21,484 bases of DNA from Gallionellaceae bacterium (GTDB lineage: Bacteria > Pseudomonadota > Gammaproteobacteria > Burkholderiales > Gallionellaceae), in the NCBI GenBank assembly GCA_003151655.1, contig PLYB01000007.1:1-21484 (forward strand), read 5' to 3'. The notes under the pieces are model-generated. The model searched no databases. It was given only the letters and a program-made list of their open reading frames with translations, and was not told the origin of the DNA. The position numbers were made by a program, and so were the translations under genes. Positions 1 to 6,583 of the stretch are shown one piece after another. Position 1 is the stretch's first letter; every line of letters begins with the position of its first letter.

Positions 1-868
1 CCCATAGTTCGGCATCCATGTTCAAAAAAGGAAGTCCATCGTACTGTTGGAGCGGTAGCCGACCGGGAAGAGGGGACTCATCCTTTGTTAAATGGGCATA
101 CTTCTGGAATTGTCCAACCACCACGAGGCGCTGGTTATTTTTCTGTGCCTCGCGAGCCGTTACTTCATTTCTGAGTTTGATTTGCTCTCTGTCTTGCCTA
201 CCGCTGTCGTTTGCGGGCTTGGTCACGCCTGCTGGAAGAATTGCATCTACTGTAATTCCAACCAGTAGCTGATCAGCTAACTTTGCAGATCCACAAATGA
301 CTTTACCTGCCTCTTCAAATATGACTCGGGTGACAACATTCCAGGTCCGTCGACCTTTCATCTTCGGATACCAGATATTCAAACGCCCAAGCGTAAACAG
401 AAAATGCAGCAACCTAAGTAACTGCATCGTGCGCTTGCGGGTGCGAGGCGCGCCTTTATCGCCCGCAGATGAGACAATTTCAGATGTGGCGCTTAACTCA
501 CGAACCTGACGGCCCAGTTCCAACTTTATTTTGAAACCTTCATCAACTTCTTCGACCACATCCCGGGTGTATCCCTGCAATCCAGAAAAGGCAGCTTTTG
601 CATAAAATCGACACGTTGGCTGATGAGTAGCGCCCTGATCCGGATATTTTGCCAAAAAGTAATATTCACGCTTGCCTTGTAAGAGCCGTATAGCCAGCTG
701 GTTTGTGGCGTCAGGATTGCAGCAACACAGAGGGACTTTTCTTTTTTTACGCGCTTCCTTCAGAACGTTCTGCCAATACAATTCCTTATTCGCATGGGTT
801 TGTGTGGCTGGGTCATAGTTAAGACCATCAATGGAGATGGTAAAATGTCCCTCATTGTGATTAGTCAT
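1..868 (-). CDS. DUF1173 family protein, N-terminal part (runs off the left edge)
   Basis: Open reading frame starting at the ATG at 868 and still open at position 2, giving 289 visible residues; the stop lies outside the window. An AAAGGAA-type ribosome site precedes the start. Residues 46-86 read PLCCCNPD, then KYPDQGATHQPTC, which matches the N-terminal signature of DUF1173 (PF06666): a cysteine cluster (here C48-C50) followed by a Tyr/Leu-rich strand and an H-x-P-x-C motif (C86). The cysteines look like a metal site, which is inference. The family is of unknown function and is found mainly on conjugative plasmids and integrative elements. The gene follows the barrel gene by 38 nt and is probably the last visible member of the traD transcription unit. 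The family assignment is from memory of the motif, not a search. Confidence 0.8.
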   Translation of the reverse strand, partial: MTNHNEGHFTISIDGLNYDPATQTHANKELYWQNVLKEARKKRKVPLCCCNPDATNQLAIRLLQGKREYYFLAKYPDQGATHQPTCRFYAKAAFSGLQGYTRDVVEEVDEGFKIKLELGRQVRELSATSEIVSSAGDKGAPRTRKRTMQLLRLLHFLFTLGRLNIWYPKMKGRRTWNVVTRVIFEEAGKVICGSAKLADQLLVGITVDAILPAGVTKPANDSGRQDREQIKLRNEVTAREAQKNNQRLVVVGQFQKYAHLTKDESPLPGRLPLQQYDGLPFLNMDAELW

Positions 869-906
869 GACATTCCTTTCGACTTGCGCAGTACCAATGC
901 GAACAG

Positions 907-1524
907 TTAGAAACGATACGAGATGCCAGTTGAAAAGATGTCGCTGTTCAGGTTGTCCTGCAAGGTCAGTCTGTACCTGTCATACATGACTCTCAGCCCA
1001 GCGTTCTTCCCGAGTGCAACCTCCATGCCGACACCGTAAGACAGACCGAGCAGGTTATTCGAGGATGATGCGCCAGTGCTTGTACTGGTGACATACGCTG
1101 TGGTGCTCGACAGGCCGAGTCTGACGAACAAATCAAGATAACCAAGAGATAGCTGATTTAACCCCGACAGGCTGTAGGTCGATGTTTTGGCAGTTCCGGT
1201 TGTTGTGCTGAATTTCTCTGCATTGATGGCCTCTACCTCAAATGCTAAATTTTTGTTGACGCGCACCCCTGCATAAATGCCGGATTCCGGGGCTGTGGTT
1301 CCGACACTTACTGACGAAGCATTGCTCGTGAACGATTGTGTGCCGCCTTTCAATCCAAAGTAGTTGTAGTGCGCCTCTGGTGCATCACTCGAATTGCTAT
1401 CGTCGTTGCGGGCGTTATTGCAATCGTTGCGGTAGTAATTGCAGTCAGAATGGGAATTGCATTCAGCATGAGCCAGCATGGGCACAAACAGAAAAATGAA
1501 CAATGCTTTATTTATTTTAAACAT
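907..1524 (-). CDS. Small outer-membrane beta-barrel protein, exported
   Basis: 205 residues. A clear signal peptide (MFKINKALFIFLFVPMLAHA, cleavage about residue 20) is followed by a short Cys/Asn/Asp/Ser-rich linker (residues 21-50) with four cysteines. From about residue 52 come alternating amphipathic strands (YFGLKGG, GIYAGVRVN, LGYLDLFVRLGL, LSYGVGMEVAL, AGLRVMYDRYRL) ending in ISYRF. A terminal Phe is typical of proteins inserted by the BAM complex. The size suits an 8-stranded OmpA/OmpW/Opa-like barrel. Ribosome site GAGGT lies 6 nt before the ATG. It sits between the DUF4400 and DUF1173 genes in the same orientation. Its role is unknown; surface exclusion, recipient contact or envelope adaptation are guesses from its position. 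Confidence 0.75.
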   Translation of the reverse strand: MFKINKALFIFLFVPMLAHAECNSHSDCNYYRNDCNNARNDDSNSSDAPEAHYNYFGLKGGTQSFTSNASSVSVGTTAPESGIYAGVRVNKNLAFEVEAINAEKFSTTTGTAKTSTYSLSGLNQLSLGYLDLFVRLGLSSTTAYVTSTSTGASSSNNLLGLSYGVGMEVALGKNAGLRVMYDRYRLTLQDNLNSDIFSTGISYRF

Positions 1525-1572
1525 CTAATACCTCACAGAAAGTTAGAAATGCAGGCAGGTTTACCCTAATTT

Positions 1573-2169
1573 TTACAACCTCTTTTGGAGATTACTTACC
1601 CAAAACCATGACGAAATAGCTTTAACGATAAATATTATCGGTATCACGTAAACCGGGATAGGGATCGGAATGATTAACCATATCAACACGACAACAAGCA
1701 GCAGATTAAAGGTCTTAACGCCCATTTTGTGTCTGACCGGACTTTGCGATATGAAAGTTTCTTTGTATATCTCGCGCGTATAAAATCCATCTATGATCGA
1801 GGCAAAGACTAAGGGCATGCACAGCAACGCCCACATAACAGCAATAAATAGTCGATAGCCAAATAGGTTTAACCAGATCACCGTCACGTACATGCGCTCC
1901 ATCAGCCAACTGTCCAACGAACTTGAGCTTGATATATCTGCGGATTCAATTATGTTTATGGACAAACCTCTTACCAAGAGCATTGATTGAGACAATATCC
2001 ACTCATTGGTTTGGGTGCCGCCGTCGTTAATTATCTGCGTTAGCTCGGAATGCCAAGTACTTTCCATCGTTTTTAATGGCGTAAATAACCAAAATCCAAG
2101 CAGGAGCAACACCAAAAAGATTAATGTGTATATCCCATTGTTTGATTCGTTTTTTTCTTTTTGCGCCAT
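1573..2169 (-). CDS. DUF4400 integral membrane protein next to the coupling protein
   Basis: 198 residues with a lysine-rich N-terminus and about four hydrophobic segments: roughly 14-30 (YTLIFLVLLLLGFWLF), 95-125 (TVIWLNLFGYRLFIAVMWALLCMPLVFA), 153-170 and 172-190. Between the first and second is a periplasmic-type stretch with a WILSQSMLLVRG motif. Segment order, the FYTREIYKETFISQSPVRHK loop and the position directly after traD match the DUF4400 family (PF14348), which accompanies traD in SXT/R391-like elements. A role with the coupling protein at the inner membrane is inferred from that recurrent pairing; no biochemical function is established as far as I know. There is no obvious Shine-Dalgarno site, and the 94-nt gap to traD is longer than elsewhere in this block. 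Confidence 0.75.
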   Translation of the reverse strand: MAQKEKNESNNGIYTLIFLVLLLLGFWLFTPLKTMESTWHSELTQIINDGGTQTNEWILSQSMLLVRGLSINIIESADISSSSSLDSWLMERMYVTVIWLNLFGYRLFIAVMWALLCMPLVFASIIDGFYTREIYKETFISQSPVRHKMGVKTFNLLLVVVLIWLIIPIPIPVYVIPIIFIVKAISSWFWVSNLQKRL

Positions 2170-2263
2170 GATGTAAGTTAGACAGCATCCACGCTCATTG
2201 CGACTGTGTACGCAGCATTGGCATCAAGAGTTGATAACAATAACGTTACCCATGATAAATTTC

Positions 2264-4099
2264 TCATGAGTTGTTTTTCTCCAGTCTGGGAATTCCCAAT
2301 ATAGGGATACGTCCCTTTAATGTTCGACCGCCCGACATGCGGGCGAAAAAATGCAGCGGGGGGAGTTCTCCCAGTATCGCCGGTGGAATTAAGTCGGCCT
2401 CTTCGTCGGACGACGATTCCTTGTAGGTCGCCGTGTATTCGTCCTGGATATTTCCGTCAACGTTATGACCATATTGGACCGACATTGACTTGACTTTGAT
2501 TTTCGGGATGCCCTCGGCGATATATTCCTGTGTCTCTGTATCCAAGACCCGGAACGTGATTTTGTTATTGGTGTTCGCCAATACCTGACGCGCTTTGTTT
2601 GGATCGCCCAATCGCACCGTAAAATCGGCAAATGTTTGCGTCGCAATCGTCACTCTGAAAAGCGCGCCCCCGCCTTTGTTCATTAATTGAATAGAGGGCT
2701 GATTGAGAACTTCGGCTGCTTCGTCGATAAATATATTAACTGGCGTTACGTTGCCTTCCAGGCCATAGTTGTAGCGATCACCGGCCACCGCAGCCAGGTC
2801 GGCTAAAATAATTGATCCAATCGCGCTACCCACGGTCGAGTCAGATAAAGCATCCAGCCCGACGTACAGCACTTTCTTGCCGCGAATAATGCGCGCCATA
2901 TCGGTTACTTTTTTACTGCTGATCTGTTTCGTGTCTGGAGATAGTAGCTCCGCCAGTGGTGCCGCAGTGAGCATCGAGAGAATTGGTATCAGTGACGCTA
3001 CCATTTTCTGAAAGTGTTCTCTGTTGTGCTCATACGATGACAGCAAACCATCAATTTCCACACTTTGCTGCTCGTGTATAACGATGCCTTTATAAAAGTT
3101 GGCATAAGCTTGTAACAAATTATTTTTGTTGTGCTTGATGAACCCGCTAATCCGTGTTTCCCATTCAAGCACGGTGTGTTGAAAGTGCGTCCTCAGTACA
3201 TTAAGCAATAAACTGTCAACGCCGCCTTCAACAAAGTGTTTTAAGTCGACAAGCGTTGGTCGCTTCTCGATCATAATAAATCCATTGATAATATCGTTCA
3301 GGACCTTCCAACTAAACGCGGTAAATGGATCGGCTCCTGTTTCTGAAGGGATTAGAGCGGCAACACGGCTGGCAAGCTCGGTCTTTCGATTCCAATTACG
3401 CATTGGATCAATACATACCGAATTTTCGGGTTGTGCTGGATTGAAATATTCAAATCTATTTGCATCGCCAAGTGCGGCACACATCTTCATCGCGTTATCG
3501 GCAAGGCCGTGATCTCCCTTCGGATCAACTATGATTACAACCTCTCCTCGCGCGATTGCTTGACCTATCAACAGGTCGAACATTCTGGTTTTCCCCACGC
3601 GCGTGGTTCCGGTTACAAGCGTATGGCCAACAAGATTGTCTAACGCGGTGAATATTTCTTTTTCCTGCGCCAATCCATGCAGCCAATACGCGCCGCCTTC
3701 CGTGTCCACGAACTTTTTACCATGCTGCGCTGCAATACCTTTCCACAACAACTGGTGCATTTTACTGGATTCAATATCAGTCCAAAGAAACCCGCGTCCC
3801 AATGCCAACTGGTTGTTATTGGATGCTTTCTTTGTGATCTCGATTAATTCGTCGATGTTAATGAATTCTTTGTCGGTTGATTTGATTCTGCGAACTTCTG
3901 CGTTGATCTTATGCGCTTGTTTTAACCGATATGTCCCGGCTATCATGTTTAAAGCAACCAATATTGCGCCAAACTGTTTTGGAACAGGCAATCCTACAGT
4001 AGTGCCGAATGTGATTATGGCTGCCGAATACCATGAGAGAGCCATCCCGATCTCATGGTTTTTTCTCCATACATTACCGAAATCTGCCTGCTCGCTCAT
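2264..4099 (-). CDS. traD: TraD-type conjugative coupling protein (VirD4-like ATPase, SXT/TOL class)
   Basis: 611 residues. Two N-terminal membrane segments (about 18-36 and 42-58) anchor a cytoplasmic ATPase. Walker A is GTTRVGKT at 164-171. It is followed closely by VIIVDPKGDHGL, a hallmark of VirD4/TraD/FtsK-like motors, and a second acidic motif IFIDEAAEV lies in the C-terminal half before the ATQTFADF sensor-like stretch. Coupling proteins bring the relaxase-DNA complex to the secretion channel and pump DNA. The length and the DUF4400 and DUF1173 neighbours fit the SXT/TOL subfamily rather than the longer F TraD. It begins 9 nt after the GIY-YIG-like gene with only a weak AAAG ribosome site, so the two are probably co-transcribed. 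The relaxase usually found next to this TraD class is not in the window. Confidence 0.95.
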   Translation of the reverse strand: MSEQADFGNVWRKNHEIGMALSWYSAAIITFGTTVGLPVPKQFGAILVALNMIAGTYRLKQAHKINAEVRRIKSTDKEFINIDELIEITKKASNNNQLALGRGFLWTDIESSKMHQLLWKGIAAQHGKKFVDTEGGAYWLHGLAQEKEIFTALDNLVGHTLVTGTTRVGKTRMFDLLIGQAIARGEVVIIVDPKGDHGLADNAMKMCAALGDANRFEYFNPAQPENSVCIDPMRNWNRKTELASRVAALIPSETGADPFTAFSWKVLNDIINGFIMIEKRPTLVDLKHFVEGGVDSLLLNVLRTHFQHTVLEWETRISGFIKHNKNNLLQAYANFYKGIVIHEQQSVEIDGLLSSYEHNREHFQKMVASLIPILSMLTAAPLAELLSPDTKQISSKKVTDMARIIRGKKVLYVGLDALSDSTVGSAIGSIILADLAAVAGDRYNYGLEGNVTPVNIFIDEAAEVLNQPSIQLMNKGGGALFRVTIATQTFADFTVRLGDPNKARQVLANTNNKITFRVLDTETQEYIAEGIPKIKVKSMSVQYGHNVDGNIQDEYTATYKESSSDEEADLIPPAILGELPPLHFFARMSGGRTLKGRIPILGIPRLEKNNS

Positions 4100-4108
4100 T
4101 TATTAACT

Positions 4109-4492
4109 TTAGTTGATTAACGCCAGTGCGAACGTCTCGTTAATCATTTGGCATAGGACGTTATCGTCCACAATGAAGCTGCGCGGAAGCTTATTTATTT
4201 TGTAGCCTGTTAACTTGTTTAATAAATGGATTTTCACCGATTCTACTCGACGAACTAAAGGAGAAATTCGAATATTTATTGGCGCGCTTGCCCCAATCTT
4301 ATTTTCCCTGCGCAGTATCATATTCACGTAGACAGTTGGTTTTTTTGTTGATCCGATGTAGATGCGCTTATCCTCATACTCGAAAATCAAAATGTATCCA
4401 AATTCTACCGCTGAATCAGGTGCTAACAAGTTTATGTCTTCTGGCTTGCACACGTTTTTCCATACGTGTTCTTTGTGATTTTGTTTAGTCAT
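4109..4492 (-). CDS. Small GIY-YIG/T5orf172-like protein upstream of traD
   Basis: 127 residues, no signal peptide or membrane segment. Residues 32-50 read GYILIFEYEDKRIYIGSTK, the GIY...YIG arrangement of GIY-YIG nuclease-like domains with the usual 10-11 residue spacing. Arginines R61/R62 could correspond to the catalytic Arg. The stretch around V83-E84 to HLLNKL resembles the VE...H..L helix of T5orf172 (Mug113) proteins, and E119 near the end may serve as a late acidic residue. I see the motif directly; the family assignment is moderate because the domain is short and divergent, and activity is unproven. It is the first gene of the leftward traD unit, with a shared promoter box about 60 nt upstream. 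It could act in DNA processing or be a degenerate DNA-binding relic. Confidence 0.6.
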   Translation of the reverse strand: MTKQNHKEHVWKNVCKPEDINLLAPDSAVEFGYILIFEYEDKRIYIGSTKKPTVYVNMILRRENKIGASAPINIRISPLVRRVESVKIHLLNKLTGYKINKLPRSFIVDDNVLCQMINETFALALIN

Positions 4493-4550
4493 TATGTTAT
4501 TTTTTCCGGTTTCTATACTTTCATATTCTTACACACATATTTAGTTAATT

Positions 4551-4566
4551 CTTAGTCGAACGACAT
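4551..4566 (-). promoter_or_regulatory. Upstream box, copy A (traD unit)
   Basis: On the minus strand the sequence is ATGTCGTTCGACTAAG, the same box found upstream of the partition operon and the tra operon. A -10-like hexamer TAAGAA lies 19 nt downstream (4526-4531), placing the box at or just upstream of the -35 position. In this copy the core GTCG-TT-CGAC is a perfect inverted repeat. The predicted transcript would begin near 4519, about 27 nt before the ATG at 4492. Function as an activator or repressor site is inferred from conservation, orientation and spacing. Confidence 0.6.
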
Positions 4567-4792
4567 GCCTTTTATGATGACGTTCGTTGAATTAGTTGAC
4601 ATGGTTTTCTTCCTGCGAGATCCACCAAGATTGATAGTTACTCAGGGAGATGCCATCTAGCAACAACAGATAGGCACTTCAGAAATTGCCACTTTGGAAC
4701 TCTTGGTAGGCTGTGTGGAATTCGAACAGATGAATGACTCCAGCAGTGCGGCAGGCTGACATTGGTTTATATTATTTGGCTGGACGTACCGG

Positions 4793-4906
4793 TTACACAC
4801 CCCGCGCCAGTGCCCTGACATAGTAATCGGCAACTTCCTTTTTTCGCTTCCGCATTTCAGCCGATGTAGAAGGGCAGGAAAAGCAGGGTAGGGCTAATAC
4901 TCCTGT
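4793..4906 (-). pseudogene. Possible gene remnant (38-codon tail)
   Basis: Stop-to-stop reading frame on the minus strand ending at TAA (4793-4795). Its last 20 codons, from the only ATG at 4855, read MRKRKKEVADYYVRALARGV. The composition (basic helix, amphipathic) looks protein-like, but no ribosome site precedes the ATG and a stop codon closes the frame upstream. It could be the preserved C-terminus of a lost gene or chance. I do not recognise the family. Confidence 0.2.
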
Positions 4907-4972
4907 TCACAAAGGAGATTACCAATTCAGAAATTATGAGCAATGCTTAGACGCCTGCGCGTTGACTTCCCT

Positions 4973-5434
4973 TTACTCAGATAGCTCTGCGCGCTTCATC
5001 GCGATTTCAAGGGCGTACCGGATGGACTTCAGTGCGCTATTCAGGTGGTATGACTCCCGACGGATCATTTCCAGCTTTTCTTCAGTCTCTTCAATCAACG
5101 GCTTCTCCCAGTCATGGGCATAGCTGAATAGCTTGGTCAAAGTGTAGCCATATTTACCCGCTGGTTTCGAGATGGACTTGGTTACATCAAAGAATTTGTC
5201 ATTCTTCTTTCCTCTCCATGTCACGGCATTCCAATCGGCACGGATTGAATTCCCTGTCAGTGCGCACCTGAGTTTTAATTTGCTTTTATTGTCCCAGCCA
5301 GGTCTCGCTTTTTCCAATTGGATGAGCATCGTCCAGTATGAGTCCACAATTTGGCTACAGGTTTCGAATAGCTCTTTGATTGTGTCTTCCAATACTTCCT
5401 TTGCTGCCTCAATCTGTTCTATTTCTAAATTCAT
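4973..5434 (-). CDS. Hypothetical cytoplasmic helical protein, possibly MobI-like
   Basis: 153 residues, acidic and helical, without signal peptide or membrane segment. N-terminal (1-45) and C-terminal (105-150) helices look coiled-coil prone; the middle contains ADWNAVTWRGKK and SKPAGKYGYTLTKLFSYAHDW. AAGGAG lies 11 nt before the ATG at 5434. Its size, predicted coiled coil and place beside a repeat-rich non-coding region close to traD are reminiscent of MobI, the auxiliary mobilisation protein encoded next to oriT in SXT and IncA/C elements. This is inference from size and context; I could not confirm a sequence match. It is transcribed leftward like the traD unit but lies 480 nt from it and seems to have its own promoter. 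Confidence 0.55.
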   Translation of the reverse strand: MNLEIEQIEAAKEVLEDTIKELFETCSQIVDSYWTMLIQLEKARPGWDNKSKLKLRCALTGNSIRADWNAVTWRGKKNDKFFDVTKSISKPAGKYGYTLTKLFSYAHDWEKPLIEETEEKLEMIRRESYHLNSALKSIRYALEIAMKRAELSE

Positions 5435-5473
5435 ATTTCTTATGGCTCCTTGTCCACTATTACTGAAGGTCGA

Positions 5474-5485
5474 TCTGCTAGCAGA
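5474..5485. repeat. Perfect 12-bp palindrome TCTGCTAGCAGA
   Basis: TCTGCTAGCAGA equals its own reverse complement. It lies about 40 nt upstream of the 153-residue protein gene and contains the TCTGCT end of the neighbouring dyad elements in both orientations, so it may be a variant site for the same protein or an operator for the leftward gene. Confidence 0.5.
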
Positions 5486-5507
5486 AAGCTACTTGCACAC
5501 GATTAAC

Positions 5508-5857
5508 GCCGCTATCTGCTCTTTTTTTTCTTAGGCTCGCGGCTATCTATCGTCATAATTTATATGGGAATTAAAACCGGATGAGGAAAGCCGCTATCTG
5601 CATCTTTATATAACTTTTTCAAACGTATTTGTCTGTCTCGCCTTTTTACAATTGAATGCCGCTATTTGCTCAATTCTATTTGCTCTAGTGGCTCTCTATC
5701 ATATTGATAGTAATAGTAATAAACGCCGCATCCAGAAGGCCGCTATCTGTTATTTATGCAGAAAGCCGCTATCTGCTATTTTTTCTTAGTACCAGCAGTT
5801 GTCTATCATTATGATTAGAGGGTAATTAATACCGAATACAGAAAGCCGCTATTTGCT
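5508..5857. repeat. Iteron-like array: six copies of GCCGCTATYTGCT
   Basis: Copies begin at 5508, 5590, 5658, 5739, 5765 and 5845 (distances 82, 68, 81, 26 and 80 bp). The first, third and fifth copies start longer units of about 80 bp that also share a TCTATC element about 40 bp in. Units one and five additionally share TTTTTTCTTAG and an AATTAA...ACCG stretch. The fullest copy, at 5758-5776, is GCAGAAAGCCGCTATCTGC, an almost perfect dyad (GCAGA-a-AGC-c-GCT-a-TCTGC). Additional inverted repeats lie in spacers: CTATCA-TAT-TGATAG at 5696-5710 and ATCAT-T-ATGAT at 5804-5814. The pattern suggests multiple binding sites for an initiator or mobilisation protein. Confidence 0.8.
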
Positions 5858-5970
5858 TTTTAAGCACCTACCAAAAAGCAAATCTAGTTTGAAGTCTATG
5901 ACAATTCCTAAAAAAGTAAATAACCGAACCCGCGTTTTATGCTGTTTCCTGCGAACGCTGTCAAAAAACC

Positions 5971-5986
5971 GTGTCGTTCGATGAAG
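5971..5986 (+). promoter_or_regulatory. Upstream box, copy B (partition operon)
   Basis: GTGTCGTTCGATGAAG, differing from copy C only in its first base. A -10-like hexamer TAAAAT follows at 6006-6011, 19 nt after the box. The predicted start would be near 6018, immediately before the 43-bp repeats, which would then lie in the transcribed leader of the partition operon. Confidence 0.6.
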
Positions 5987-6019
5987 AAATAAAAAATTTG
6001 CTTGTTAAAATTCTAGGCG

Positions 6020-6148
6020 ACTTCAGGTGAACGCTTGATGAATGCCGGTGAACGGAAAGTGAACTTCAGGTGAACGCTTGGTGAATGCCGGTGAACGGAA
6101 AGTGAACTTCAGGTGAACGCTTGGTGAATGCCAGTGAACGGAAAGTGA
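6020..6148 (+). repeat. Three tandem 43-bp repeats with helically phased GTGAA motifs (putative centromere)
   Basis: Units 6020-6062, 6063-6105 and 6106-6148 are near identical; I count one difference between units 1 and 2 and one between units 2 and 3. Each unit contains four GTGAA-type motifs, so there are twelve in all, starting at 6027, 6038, 6048, 6059, 6070, 6081, 6091, 6102, 6113, 6124, 6134 and 6145. The spacing is 10-11 bp, placing every motif on the same face of the helix. Such arrays directly upstream of a small DNA-binding protein and a ParA/StbB ATPase are typical parS or stb sites; R388 StbA, for example, binds short direct repeats with an 11-bp period. The array ends 15 nt before the first gene, so binding would also autoregulate it. 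Confidence 0.8.
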
Positions 6149-6163
6149 ATAAAAGGTAACGTC

Positions 6164-6562
6164 GTGCCGGAAATTAATTTAATTGTTGAAAAGTTGAACA
6201 CTCTCTTGCTGACCGACTCAACAAGAGCTAAGAAAGGAAGAATCTTCGAGTTGTTCGCAGAAATAATATATCTGCAAAAGAAAGGAGTATCTCTCGCAAG
6301 AATTGAAGATTGTTTAAATGAGGTATGTTTTGCAAATGACAAATTAAAAAAGGGTTGTTTGAAAACTTACCTTTACCAAATCAGAAAGGATAAGGAAAAA
6401 GCAAGTGGCTTCGGCGGGGTAGCTGAATCAAAGAAGGAAAAAAATAAAACTCCGGCAGAATCTAGTCAAAAGGACACCGGCGATGTAATTACAAAGCAAG
6501 AGTTGTGGGAAAAGCAAGCCCGTGCACGTATAGATGCTACGCCTCGCCGAACAAATGAATAA
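6164..6562 (+). CDS. Putative StbA/ParG-like centromere-binding protein
   Basis: 132 residues, GTG start with AAAAGG 7 nt upstream. Residues 1-80 are helical. The stretch GVSLARIEDCLNEV...KKGCLKTYLYQIRK (about 41-74) looks like a helix-turn-helix of the kind seen in small plasmid DNA-binding proteins. The remainder (about 75-132) is highly charged, low in hydrophobic residues and likely disordered. It is the first gene of the operon, directly behind the 43-bp repeat array and 21 nt ahead of an StbB/ParA-like ATPase, the usual place for a centromere-binding adaptor. The function is inferred from position and fold impression; I do not recognise a specific family. Confidence 0.6.
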   Translation: MPEINLIVEKLNTLLLTDSTRAKKGRIFELFAEIIYLQKKGVSLARIEDCLNEVCFANDKLKKGCLKTYLYQIRKDKEKASGFGGVAESKKEKNKTPAESSQKDTGDVITKQELWEKQARARIDATPRRTNE

Positions 6563-6583
6563 TCAACTACAGGTAATATAGAA

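Larger units (their letters stand above)
4493..4972. other. Intergenic region between the traD unit and the 153-residue protein gene
   Basis: About 480 nt with no convincing full gene. It holds the upstream box and promoter of the traD unit (4526-4566). On the minus strand, 4793-4906 is a 38-codon stop-to-stop stretch, described separately. The remainder (about 4600-4790) shows only short weak inverted repeats, for example GGCA/TGCC around 4674-4691, and a repeated decamer TTCAGAAATT (about 4679 and 4926). No relaxase-type nick site could be recognised by eye. Confidence 0.6.
5435..6163. other. Candidate origin/centromere region (repeat-rich, non-coding)
   Basis: About 730 nt without a credible gene between divergent transcription units. 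In order it holds a perfect 12-bp palindrome (5474-5485), six spaced copies of a dyad element with AT-rich spacers (5508-5857), an A/T-rich stretch (about 5860-6000), promoter box B with a -10-like hexamer, and three 43-bp tandem repeats. Direct repeats, AT-rich DNA and divergent flanking genes are typical of oriV, oriT or par loci. No replication initiator is encoded in the window, so which function applies cannot be decided here. Confidence 0.6.

Noticed and set aside
18..509. Plus-strand open frames at the left edge
   Set aside because: They lie opposite the DUF1173 gene, which has a family motif, a ribosome site and an uninterrupted frame to the edge; the plus-strand translations look random.
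2389..2646. Arg-rich 85-codon frame opposite to plausible starts, within traD
   Set aside because: Same strand as traD in another frame; its Arg/Thr-rich composition is a typical frame-shifted shadow.
4579..4592. Fourth copy of the upstream box (GACGTTCGTTGAA, plus strand)
   Set aside because: Only partial similarity, no following -10 at the right distance and no gene downstream in that orientation.
5508..5857. CRISPR array
   Set aside because: Repeats are 13-19 bp with variable 26-82 bp distances and related, not unique, spacers; no cas genes nearby.
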